A stretch of 45,815 nt of DNA from DAOTTI01 sp034437795 (GTDB lineage Bacteria > Chloroflexota > UBA11872 > UBA12225), in NCBI GenBank assembly GCA_034437795.1, contig DAOTTI010000226.1, positions 1-45,815 of the forward strand, given 5' to 3'. Positions 32,871-40,553 of this stretch are shown here, piece by piece (position 1 is the first letter of the stretch; each line of letters opens with the position of its first letter). Position numbers and translations under genes: made by a program. The notes beneath the pieces were generated by a model that did no database searches, was not told the DNA's origin, and saw only the letters and a program-made list of their open reading frames with translations.

Positions 32871-34073
32871 GTGATGGTCGAGGCGACAGAACCGGCGCGG
32901 CCGGCGCAGCAGGCGCCTGAGGGGCCGGGGCTGAAGCGCACACCGCTGTATCAGATCCATCTGGAGCTCGGAGCGCGGATGGTGCCGTTCGGGGGCTGGG
33001 AGATGCCAGTCCACTACCCGACCGGCATCCTGGCCGAGCATCACGCCGTGCGCGAGCGAGCAGGGCTCTTTGACATCGGGCACATGGGCCAGTTCCTGTT
33101 CGAAGGGCCGCACGCCCTGGAGTTCCTGCAATGGGTGACGACGAATGACGTGTCGCGTCTGGAGATCGGCGCCGCCCAGTACTCGCTCCTGCTCAATCAT
33201 GATGGCGGGATCCTGGACGACGTCATCGTCTACCGCCTGGCGGAAACGCGCTTCCTGATGGTGGTCAATGCCGCCACGACGGACAGCGATGAGGCCTGGA
33301 TCGAGGCCCAGCTGCAACGGCCCGGCCGCGGCGTCGATCCCAACCGCGTGCTGTTTCAGCGCCTCTCCCCGCAACGCACCCTGCTGGCGGTCCAGGGGCC
33401 CCGCTCCCAGAAGGTAGTGCAGCAACTGACCGCAGCCGACCTGGGCCAGCTGGCCTATTACCACGCCGTGGAGGCGATGGTCAGCGGCGTGCCCGCCCTC
33501 ATCGCGCGCACCGGCTACACCGGAGAGCGAGGCTACGAGCTCTCGTTCGACGGGGCGTACGCCCCTCTATTGTGGCGGGCCCTGCTGCAGGCGGGCCAGG
33601 AAGAGCAGGTGATCCCTTGTGGCCTGGGCGCGCGGGACACCCTGCGCCTGGAAGCGGGGATGGCGCTCTACGGGCACGAGCTGACGGTGGAGACCAATCC
33701 CTTCGAGGCCGGCCTGGAGCGCGTGGTGCGCTTTGAGAAAGGGGAGTTCATCGGCGCGCCGGCCCTGGCCGCGGTACGGGCCACCGGCCCATCGCGGCGG
33801 CTGGTGGGGATCATGCTCACCGTCCCGGGCGTGCTTCGCGCCGGCTACCCCATCCTCCATGGCAGCCAGGTCGTCGGCACGCTCACCAGCGGTGGCCCGT
33901 CCCCCACGCTCAAGGCGTCCATCGGCATGGGCTACCTGCCGGTCCACCTGAGCGCCGAAGGCACGGAGGTCGCAGTGGAGATCCGGGGCCGGCCCCATGC
34001 CGCCCGCGTGGTGGGCCTGCCCTTCTACCGCCGCCCGCGGGCCAACGCCCCGCAGAGCAGAACAAGGAAGTAA
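32871..34073 (+). CDS. gcvT: Aminomethyltransferase, glycine cleavage system T protein
   Basis: The T protein takes the aminomethyl group from lipoylated H protein, releases ammonia and forms 5,10-methylene-tetrahydrofolate. Family segments are TPLYQIHLELGARMVPFGGWEMPVHYP, EHHAVRERAGLFDIGHMGQF, GAAQYSLLLNHDGGILDDVIVYRL, ARTGYTGERGYELSF, CGLGARDTLRLEAGMALYGHEL, and TSGGPSPTLKASIGMGYLP. The length is 400 residues. GTG 32871 and ATG 32874 are alternative starts. It opens the gcvT-gcvH-gcvPA-gcvPB run, 8 bp before gcvH. Confidence 0.97.
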   Translation: MMVEATEPARPAQQAPEGPGLKRTPLYQIHLELGARMVPFGGWEMPVHYPTGILAEHHAVRERAGLFDIGHMGQFLFEGPHALEFLQWVTTNDVSRLEIGAAQYSLLLNHDGGILDDVIVYRLAETRFLMVVNAATTDSDEAWIEAQLQRPGRGVDPNRVLFQRLSPQRTLLAVQGPRSQKVVQQLTAADLGQLAYYHAVEAMVSGVPALIARTGYTGERGYELSFDGAYAPLLWRALLQAGQEEQVIPCGLGARDTLRLEAGMALYGHELTVETNPFEAGLERVVRFEKGEFIGAPALAAVRATGPSRRLVGIMLTVPGVLRAGYPILHGSQVVGTLTSGGPSPTLKASIGMGYLPVHLSAEGTEVAVEIRGRPHAARVVGLPFYRRPRANAPQSRTRK

Positions 34074-34081
34074 GCGTCATC

Positions 34082-34468
34082 ATGGCCAGCCCGCCAGACT
34101 GCCGATACACCCGTGAGCACGAGTGGGTGCGCCTGGAAGGAGAGACCGCCGTCGTCGGCATTACGGACTACGCCCAGTCGGAGCTGGGTGATGTGGTCTT
34201 CGTCGAGCTTCCCGACCCCGGAGCGACGGTGAAGCAGGGCGAGGCCTTTGGCACGGTGGAGTCAGTGAAGGCGGCGTCCGACCTGTACGCCCCGCTCTCG
34301 GGGGAGGTCGTGGCCAAGAACGAGGCCGTGGCCGATCAGCCGGAGCTGGTGAACAAGGAGCCGTATGGCGCCGGCTGGATGATCAAGGTCAAGCCGGCCG
34401 ACCTGGGAGAGCTGGCGAACCTGATGGACGCCGGCGCCTACGACGCATATGTGGAGACCTTGCACTAA
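34082..34468 (+). CDS. gcvH: Glycine cleavage system H protein
   Basis: This is the lipoyl carrier that shuttles the aminomethyl intermediate between the P, T and L proteins. The lipoylation site is the Lys in GTVESVKAASDLYAPLSGEV. YTREHEWVRLEGETAVVGITDYAQSELGDVVFVELP and the C-terminal GAGWMIKVKP are typical. The length is 128 residues. It follows gcvT by 8 bp. A 268-bp gap then separates it from gcvPA. Confidence 0.98.
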   Translation: MASPPDCRYTREHEWVRLEGETAVVGITDYAQSELGDVVFVELPDPGATVKQGEAFGTVESVKAASDLYAPLSGEVVAKNEAVADQPELVNKEPYGAGWMIKVKPADLGELANLMDAGAYDAYVETLH

Positions 34469-34736
34469 TCGACCGCCTGCGCCGAATCCGCTGGACGCGC
34501 GCAGGCCGGACGCACCCCGCCCGGATCTGGCCCCCAACGCACGGCTCACCGTGCGCTGCGGGGGCGCGGCCAGTTTTCGTGGGTGGTGGAGCCTTCACCC
34601 TCTTCCAAGATGGCGGAGCCGTCGCCCTCTCCCAGAGACAGGGGGAACGCCACAGGTCCGCGGTCGGGATGCGCCCCACGGCGATGCGCCCTGTATCCTC
34701 TACCGCTTCCGGCAGGAGCCGGATTGATTACGGCTG
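34469..34736 (+). other. gcvH-gcvPA gap with hairpin, degenerate repeat and promoter-like box
   Basis: No gene is seen. A perfect hairpin CGCACGG-N4-CCGTGCG lies at 34538-34555 without a T run. About 34580-34650 looks like a worn copy of the dispersed repeat (GAGCCTTCACCCTCTTCC, GCCCTCTCCCAGAGACAGGG). A TATCCT box near 34694 and GGCAGGAGCCGG further on may serve gcvPA. Confidence 0.5.
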
Positions 34737-36089
34737 ATGTCTGGCTACGTCCCCACCACCGACCGCCAGCGCCAGGAGATGCTCCAGGCCATTGGCATTG
34801 CGCACATCGACGATCTCTTCAGCGATATTCCGGCCCATCTGTACCGGCCCCACCTGAACCTCCCTGAAGGGCGCAGCGAGCTGGAGGTGTGGCAGCACCT
34901 GCGGTCGCTCGCCGAGCAGAACCGCGACCTGGACCACTACCCCTGCTTTCTTGGGGCCGGCGCCTACCGGCACTTCGTGCCGGCGGTGATCGGGCACCTC
35001 ATCTCCCGCGGGGAGTTCCTCACGTCATACACCCCGTATCAGCCGGAGGCGTCGCAAGGGACGCTCCAGGCGATGTACGAGTGGCAGAGCCTGGTCTGCG
35101 AGCTGACGGGGATGGACGTAGCGAACGCCTCGGTCTACGACGCGGCCACGGGCGTCGGTGAGGCGGCGCGCATGGCCTGCGCCCTCACCAGGCGGCGGCA
35201 CGTGCTGGTGGCGGACACGGTCAACCCGCTCTACCGCCAGGTATTGCACACCTACACCGCCGGGCCGGGGATCGAGGTCACGACGGTGCGCGCCTGGCGG
35301 CGCCAGGATGACGGTCGCCTGGGCCGCGTCGCGCCCCTGGTGGGGCAGGTGGACGGGTCGGTGGCCTGCCTGATCATCCAGCAGCCCAATTTCCTCGGGT
35401 GGCTGGAGCAGGTGGACGGGCTGGCGGCGCGCCTGGAGCAGGCCGGCGCGATCCTGGTGGTGGTGGCCGACCCGGTGAGCCTGGGCCTGCTCCGGCCGCC
35501 GCGCGCCTACGGGGCCGGTATCGTCGTCGCCGAGGGCAAGTGGACGGGGAGCCCGCCGGACTTCGGCGGCCCGCTGGTGGGGATGTTCGCCTGCAAGCAG
35601 GAATACGTCCGCCAGATGCCGGGGCGGATCGTCGGCGCGACGGTGGACCAGGAAGGGCGCCGTGGCTTCGTCCTGACCCTGGCCACGCGCGAGCAGCACA
35701 TCCGACGGGAGAAGGCCACCTCAAACATCTGCACCAGCGAGGCGCTGGTGGCGCTCGCCACCACCATCTACCTCTGCCACCTGGGCAAACAGGGGCTGCG
35801 GGAGGTGGCCGAGCTCTGCCTCCAGAAGGTCCATTACGCGGCCAATCGGATCGCGACCCTGCCGGGCTACACCGTCGCCAGCACCGCGCCGTACCTCAAG
35901 GAGGTGGTCGTGCGCTGCCCCCGTCCGGCGGCCGAAATCAACCGCGCGCTGCTCCAGCGTGGGATCATCGGCGGGTACGACCTGGGGCGCTACGCGCCGG
36001 AGCTGGCCAACTACCTGCTGCTCTGCTGCACGGAGCTGACCCCCCGCGCCGACATCGACCGCCTGGTCGCAGCCCTGGCGGAGTGCTAG
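34737..36089 (+). CDS. gcvPA: Glycine dehydrogenase (decarboxylating) subunit 1
   Basis: This is the N-terminal half of the split P protein, which decarboxylates glycine with PLP and passes the methylamine to H protein. YVPTTDRQRQEMLQAIGIAHIDDLFSDIP and FLGAGAYRHFVPAVIGHLISRGEFLTSYTPYQPEASQGTLQ are diagnostic, as are MDVANASVYDAATGVGEAARMA and REQHIRREKATSNICTSEAL. The length is 450 residues. The PLP lysine is in subunit 2. ATG 34740 (codon 1 at 34738-34740 region) matches the family start. The split form is common in Chloroflexota and thermophiles. Confidence 0.97.
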   Translation: MSGYVPTTDRQRQEMLQAIGIAHIDDLFSDIPAHLYRPHLNLPEGRSELEVWQHLRSLAEQNRDLDHYPCFLGAGAYRHFVPAVIGHLISRGEFLTSYTPYQPEASQGTLQAMYEWQSLVCELTGMDVANASVYDAATGVGEAARMACALTRRRHVLVADTVNPLYRQVLHTYTAGPGIEVTTVRAWRRQDDGRLGRVAPLVGQVDGSVACLIIQQPNFLGWLEQVDGLAARLEQAGAILVVVADPVSLGLLRPPRAYGAGIVVAEGKWTGSPPDFGGPLVGMFACKQEYVRQMPGRIVGATVDQEGRRGFVLTLATREQHIRREKATSNICTSEALVALATTIYLCHLGKQGLREVAELCLQKVHYAANRIATLPGYTVASTAPYLKEVVVRCPRPAAEINRALLQRGIIGGYDLGRYAPELANYLLLCCTELTPRADIDRLVAALAEC

Positions 36090-36281
36090 GCCAGCAGGAC
36101 AGAAGACAGTAGGACAGAACGAGAGTGGTGCAACGCAGGCGCACGCCAAGGGACGTCGATGGCCAGGTCCTGGCCCGCGGCCCAGAGACGGCCGCTGTGC
36201 TGGCACAGGTCGCGCATGGCCCGCAGATCGTCCCGCTCGTTGCTCCGGCGCGGGCAGCACTTCTAGCGAGGTGAGACGACG
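36090..36281. other. gcvPA-gcvPB gap, no clear gene
   Basis: This 192-bp gap starts with a purine-rich run (GGACAGAAGACAGTAGGACA). The middle reads through without stops in a minus-strand frame (MRDLCQHSGRLWAAG and onward, about 43 codons from an ATG near 36217) with protein-like composition, but there is no ribosome site. GAGGTGAG just before 36282 is the gcvPB ribosome site. Confidence 0.4.
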
Positions 36282-37889
36282 ATGGTCGATCGCTTGCCCC
36301 ATCCCGATGGCGCCCCCGGGCCGGCCGGCGGGCTGGGCCTGGGCGCGCCTGGGGTGCTTGCCGGCCGGCAGACGCCGGAGCCCTTGATTTTCGAGCAAAG
36401 CGTGCCCGGCCGGCGCGCGGGCAGCCTCCCGCCGTGCGACGTGCCGGCCCGCCCTGTGGCCGAGCTGTTGCCGGAGAGCGAGCTGCGGGGCGAGTTGAAC
36501 CTGCCGGAGGTGAGCGAGCTGGACCTGGTCCGGCACTTCACGCGGCTGTCCAAGCGCAATTACTCGGTGGACAGCGAGTTCTACCCGCTGGGGTCGTGCA
36601 CGATGAAGTACAACCCCAGGCTCAATGAGAGCGTGGCCGCCCTGCGCGGCTTCCGGCAGCTGCACCCGCTGCAGCCGGAGGAGACGGTGCAGGGGGCGCT
36701 GCGCGTGCTCTACGAGCTGGAACGGCTGCTGGCCGAGATTACGGGCCTGCCCGGGGTTTCGACGCAGCCGGTGGCGGGGGCGCACGGCGAGCTGACCGGC
36801 ATCCTGATGGTGCGGGCGGCCCACCTCAAGCGGGGCCGGCTCCGCAAGAAGGTCCTGATCCCCGACTCGGCCCACGGCACCAATCCCGCTACGGCCGCGA
36901 TGGCCGGCTATGAGGCGGTTACTGTCGGCCACGACCGACGCACCGGCGAGCTGGATCTGGCCGACTTCCAGTCCAAGCTGGACGACGAGTGCGCGGCCAT
37001 CATGATGACGGTGCCGAACACCCTGGGCCTGTTCGAACGGCAGATCACCGAGATCTGCCGGCTGGCGCACGACGCCGGCTGCTACGTCTATTGCGACGGC
37101 GCCAACATGAACGCCATGATCGGCCAGGTGCGCCCGGGCGACCTGGGGGTCGACCTGCTGCACGTCAACTTGCACAAGACCTTTGCCGTGCCCCACGGCG
37201 GGGGCGGGCCCGGTGGGGGCGCCATCTGCGTCAGCGCAGAGCTGGAGCCCTTCCTGCCATCGCCGGTCGTCGTCCGGCGCCCGGACGGCAGCTACGGCTT
37301 CGACCACGACCGGCCGGAGAGCATCGGAAGGGTGCACAGCTTCTACGGCAATTTCAACGCCGCCGTCCGCTCCTACACCTATCTGCTCTCCCTGGGCCGC
37401 GACGGGCTGGTCGAGGCCGGCGCTACGGCAGTGCTCCACGCCAACTACCTCAAGGCGCGCCTGCGGGGCGCCTACCAGCCGTACGTGGACCGCACCTGCA
37501 TGCACGAGTTCGTGCTGGACGGGCGGCCGCTGCGGGCCTACGGCGTGCGCACGCTGGACCTGGCCAAGCGCCTGATCGACTACGGCTTCCATCCGCCGAC
37601 GATCTACTTCCCCCTGATCGTGCCGGAAGCGATCATGATCGAGCCGACGGAGACCGAATCCAAGGAGACGCTGGACGCCTTCGCCGAGGCGCTGCTGGCC
37701 ATTGCCCGCGAGGCGCGTGAGCAGCCGGACCTGCTGCGGCAGGCGCCGCACGTCACGCCTGTGAGCCGGCTGGACGAGGTCCGCGCCGCCCGCCAGCCCG
37801 ACCTGCGCTGGCGGGGAGGCATGCAGCGCGCGGCGGCCGAGAGCGAGGCTGGGGCCAGGCGCCCGGCCGCGGTCGAGGGGCAAGTGTAA
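36282..37889 (+). CDS. gcvPB: Glycine dehydrogenase (decarboxylating) subunit 2
   Basis: This is the C-terminal, PLP-binding half of the P protein. The PLP lysine is in VNLHKTFAVPHGGGGPGGG. LTRLSKRNYSVDSEFYPLGSCTMKYNPRLNE-type sequence, GAHGELTGILMVRAAH, IPDSAHGTNPATAAMAGYE and YCDGANMNAM are family signatures. It is 535 residues, a little long because of a Gly/Pro-rich N-terminal stretch and an Ala-rich tail. ATG 36282 is preceded by GAGGTGAG. With gcvPA it forms the P heterotetramer. It converges on the sugar kinase gene, 48 bp away. Confidence 0.97.
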   Translation: MVDRLPHPDGAPGPAGGLGLGAPGVLAGRQTPEPLIFEQSVPGRRAGSLPPCDVPARPVAELLPESELRGELNLPEVSELDLVRHFTRLSKRNYSVDSEFYPLGSCTMKYNPRLNESVAALRGFRQLHPLQPEETVQGALRVLYELERLLAEITGLPGVSTQPVAGAHGELTGILMVRAAHLKRGRLRKKVLIPDSAHGTNPATAAMAGYEAVTVGHDRRTGELDLADFQSKLDDECAAIMMTVPNTLGLFERQITEICRLAHDAGCYVYCDGANMNAMIGQVRPGDLGVDLLHVNLHKTFAVPHGGGGPGGGAICVSAELEPFLPSPVVVRRPDGSYGFDHDRPESIGRVHSFYGNFNAAVRSYTYLLSLGRDGLVEAGATAVLHANYLKARLRGAYQPYVDRTCMHEFVLDGRPLRAYGVRTLDLAKRLIDYGFHPPTIYFPLIVPEAIMIEPTETESKETLDAFAEALLAIAREAREQPDLLRQAPHVTPVSRLDEVRAARQPDLRWRGGMQRAAAESEAGARRPAAVEGQV

Positions 37890-37937
37890 GCCCAGTGGAA
37901 GCGCTAAGCGACCGTCCACCCCGCCGCAGGCCCGCCC

Positions 37938-38918
37938 TCAGCCCCTCTTCGCGTTTCCGGCCGTGGCCGGCGGAACGCCGGTCGCGCCGGCCAGCAGCCA
38001 TTCAATGGCCTCACGTCGGGGCAGGGACGGCGCCGCGCCCATCACCGTGACCGAGAGCGCCCCCGCGGCGCAGGCGAAGCGCACCGCGTCACGCAGCGAC
38101 CGCCCCTCAGCCAGGGCCACCGCCAGCGCGCCGCAGAAGGCGTCGCCGGCGGCGGTCGTGTCGACGGCCTGGAGGGGATAGGACGGGATCAGCGCGGGAC
38201 CCTGGCCGTCGAGCACCAGCGCCCCTCTCGCCCCAAGGGTGATCACGACGCTCCCCACCCCGCGGCCCAGGAGCGCAGCGGCGGCTCGTGCCGCCTCCTG
38301 CTCGGTGGCGACCGGCAGGCCGGTGAGCTGCTCCGCCTCCCGCTCGTTGGGGACCAGGACGTCCACCAGGGCCCACAGGGAGACCGGCAGCTCCCGCGCC
38401 GGGGCGGGGTTGAGGATCACGGTCGCGCCGCTGGCGCGCGCGATGCGGGCTGCCGCCTCGGACGCCTCCACCGGCGTCTCCAGCTGCAGAAGCAGGACCG
38501 CCGCGCCAGCAATCGCGTCTCGCGCCTGCCGGATGTCCTCCGCCGAGAGGCGCATGTTGGCCCGCGGCACGACGACGATGCTGTTGGTCCCGTCCGGCTC
38601 GACCACGATCCCCGCCACCCCCGTCCCCTCCTGCTCGTCGCGGACAGCGTAGCGCAGGCCGATGCCCTCCAGGTCGAGGGCGGCAGCGATGTCCTGGCCA
38701 AAGCTATCGGCCCCCAGCCGTCCGATCATCTCCACCCTGCCGCCGGCCCTGGCGGCGGCGATGGCCTGGTTGGAGCCTTTCCCGCCCATGAACATCGCGA
38801 AGGCGGTGCCCACCAGCGTCTCGCCCGCCAGCGGCCGGCGCGGGGCGCGAAAGACGAGGTCCATGTTGAAGCCGCCCACCACCGCCACACGGGCCACCGG
38901 AGCACGTTCGTTACTCAT
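37938..38918 (-). CDS. PfkB-family sugar kinase, ribokinase-like
   Basis: This 326-residue carbohydrate kinase belongs to the PfkB family. The N-terminal motif GETLVGTAFAMFMGGKGSNQAIAAARAGG matches ribokinase. The C-terminal signature DTTAAGDAFCGALAVALAEG carries the catalytic Asp and anion hole, and NPAPARELP and PNEREAEQLTGLPV also fit. Ribokinase (rbsK) is the most likely activity, but other PfkB substrates cannot be excluded. ATG 38918 (GAGGTGG upstream) is chosen over the longer frame. It is divergent from an ABC sugar-type binding protein gene, which suggests a shared sugar. Confidence 0.88.
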   Translation of the reverse strand: MSNERAPVARVAVVGGFNMDLVFRAPRRPLAGETLVGTAFAMFMGGKGSNQAIAAARAGGRVEMIGRLGADSFGQDIAAALDLEGIGLRYAVRDEQEGTGVAGIVVEPDGTNSIVVVPRANMRLSAEDIRQARDAIAGAAVLLLQLETPVEASEAAARIARASGATVILNPAPARELPVSLWALVDVLVPNEREAEQLTGLPVATEQEAARAAAALLGRGVGSVVITLGARGALVLDGQGPALIPSYPLQAVDTTAAGDAFCGALAVALAEGRSLRDAVRFACAAGALSVTVMGAAPSLPRREAIEWLLAGATGVPPATAGNAKRG

Positions 38919-39034
38919 TGAGCGACCACCTCGGTCGGGCACAGCAGGACAAGGGACCCGGGCCCGCCGCGCCGGCAGCCGTCCCTTCGTCCTCCACGCC
39001 CTGGGGCGCCCTGTTGCTCCACCGGCAGGCCCGG

Positions 39035-39040
39035 TATACA
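39035..39040 (+). promoter_or_regulatory. -10 box for the binding-protein gene
   Basis: TATACA in the context CCGGTATACACTGG, about 90 bp before the ATG at 39130. A TTGCTC at 39014-39019 could be a weak -35 at 15-bp spacing. Confidence 0.4.
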
Positions 39041-39129
39041 CTGGCCCTAACGCCGGCAGGGAGCGCCTGTGGGCCGCGCTCGGCCGGCAAGCCAGGCTAT
39101 CCAGCCCCACAGTCTACAGGAGGTAGGCA

Positions 39130-40494
39130 ATGAATGCGTGGCATGCGTTCGGGCAACTGACGACGCGCCGAGCACTGCTTGGGGCCGCCGGTGCAGGCGC
39201 CGTACTGGCCGCCTGCGGCCCGGTGGGCGGCGGCCCAGGGGCCAGGCCGGCATCCAAGGCGCCGGTCACCATCCGGCTGGGAGAGCGGGCCGGCACGGAG
39301 GAGCAGGCCTTCGATGCCCGCCTGCCGGCGTTCAAGGAGCAATTCCCACACATTACCGTCGTCCGCGAGGCGATTACGGGAGACATGATCGCGGCGCTGC
39401 GCACCATGGCCGCGAGCAACACCTTGCCGGACAACGCCCACACCTACACCGGTGGCAACGAGTATCACTCGTTTGCCGTCGGGGGCGCCTTCACCAACAT
39501 CGACAGCTACATCGCCCGCGACAAGCTGGACCTCAAGCAGTGGTTCCCCGAGATGATCGACATCATGCGCATCGACGGGAAGCTCTACGGCCTGCCGTTC
39601 AAGGGCCAGGTCCTGACCGGTGGCTTCTTCTACAACGTCAGCCTGTTCGAGAAGCGGGGCATCCCCGTGCCGAACGAGAACTGGACGCTGGACGACCTGG
39701 TCAAGGCCGCCCAGCAGCTGACCATGCGCGAGGGCACCGACACCGTGCAGTGGGGCTATGCGGTGCAGACCTGGGGCGGCGAGAACTTCAACGCTCACCT
39801 CCGCCAGTGGGGCGGCGACACCTACTCCAAAGATGGCAAGAAGGCCACCCTGGATACGCCCCAGGTGCTGGAGGGGCTGCAGTGGTACGAGATGATGTTC
39901 ACCAAAGAGCGGATCATGCACCCCCTGGCCGACGCCGCCAACGACTTTTACCAGGGCAAGGTTGCCATGATCGGCCGCACTTACTTCAATTTCAAGACCG
40001 CCATACTGACCAATGTGGGCGGCTATCAGGACGGCAAGTTCAAGTGGGATGGGATGATGATGCCCAAGCACCCCAAGACGGGCAAGCGCGGGGGGATGTT
40101 TGCCGGGGACGCGCACTCGGTGACGCGGGAGAGCAAGGCGCCGGATGCGGCCTTCGAACTGCTGAAGTGGATCACGGACAAGGAGTTTGGCGTGGCGCTG
40201 GCCCTGCAGACCAGGGGCTCCACCACACCGGGCGGCCGGCCGGACGTCTACGCCGACCAGCGGATCCTGAACCACCCGCAGTACCCGAAGCAGACACAGG
40301 TGACGCAGCTCAACTCGGTGCGGGAGATCAGGGAGCCGTTCAGCGCGCCGGCCAACTTCCGCGCCGCCGACGTCGCCGCCAAGCGTGACCCGGCCACCAC
40401 CAGGATTACGACCGGCGAGGCCAAGGCCGAGGCTGGCTACCTCAAGCAGCTCAACAGTGAGATCCAAGCCATCCTGGACCTGCCGCGGCCATGA
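39130..40494 (+). CDS. ABC sugar-type substrate-binding lipoprotein (family 1), orphan
   Basis: This is a 454-residue extracellular solute-binding protein. The N-terminus has a twin-arginine pair (TTRRALLGAAG) and a lipobox (AVLAACG), so it is probably exported folded and anchored by lipid. The SBP_bac_1 fold is seen in FDARLPAFKEQFPHITVV, MIDIMRIDGKLYGLPFKGQ, FFYNVSLFEKRGIPVPNENWTLDDLVKA, YQGKVAMIGRTYF and FELLKWITDKEFGVAL. AGGAGGTAGGCA precedes ATG 39130. No permease or ATPase gene follows; instead a convergent gene begins. The divergent PfkB kinase hints at sugar uptake. Confidence 0.9.
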   Translation: MNAWHAFGQLTTRRALLGAAGAGAVLAACGPVGGGPGARPASKAPVTIRLGERAGTEEQAFDARLPAFKEQFPHITVVREAITGDMIAALRTMAASNTLPDNAHTYTGGNEYHSFAVGGAFTNIDSYIARDKLDLKQWFPEMIDIMRIDGKLYGLPFKGQVLTGGFFYNVSLFEKRGIPVPNENWTLDDLVKAAQQLTMREGTDTVQWGYAVQTWGGENFNAHLRQWGGDTYSKDGKKATLDTPQVLEGLQWYEMMFTKERIMHPLADAANDFYQGKVAMIGRTYFNFKTAILTNVGGYQDGKFKWDGMMMPKHPKTGKRGGMFAGDAHSVTRESKAPDAAFELLKWITDKEFGVALALQTRGSTTPGGRPDVYADQRILNHPQYPKQTQVTQLNSVREIREPFSAPANFRAADVAAKRDPATTRITTGEAKAEAGYLKQLNSEIQAILDLPRP

Positions 40495-40553
40495 CGCTTA
40501 TCCGCCAATGAACGCCACTCGGCCCGCAGCCGGCGGTTGGACGAAGAGCCGTC

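Noticed and set aside
35721..37919. A 732-codon minus-strand open frame opposite gcvPA and gcvPB
   Set aside because: It is antisense to two well-supported genes, has Arg/Gly/Pro/His-rich composition and no domain. Long antisense frames are expected at this GC content.
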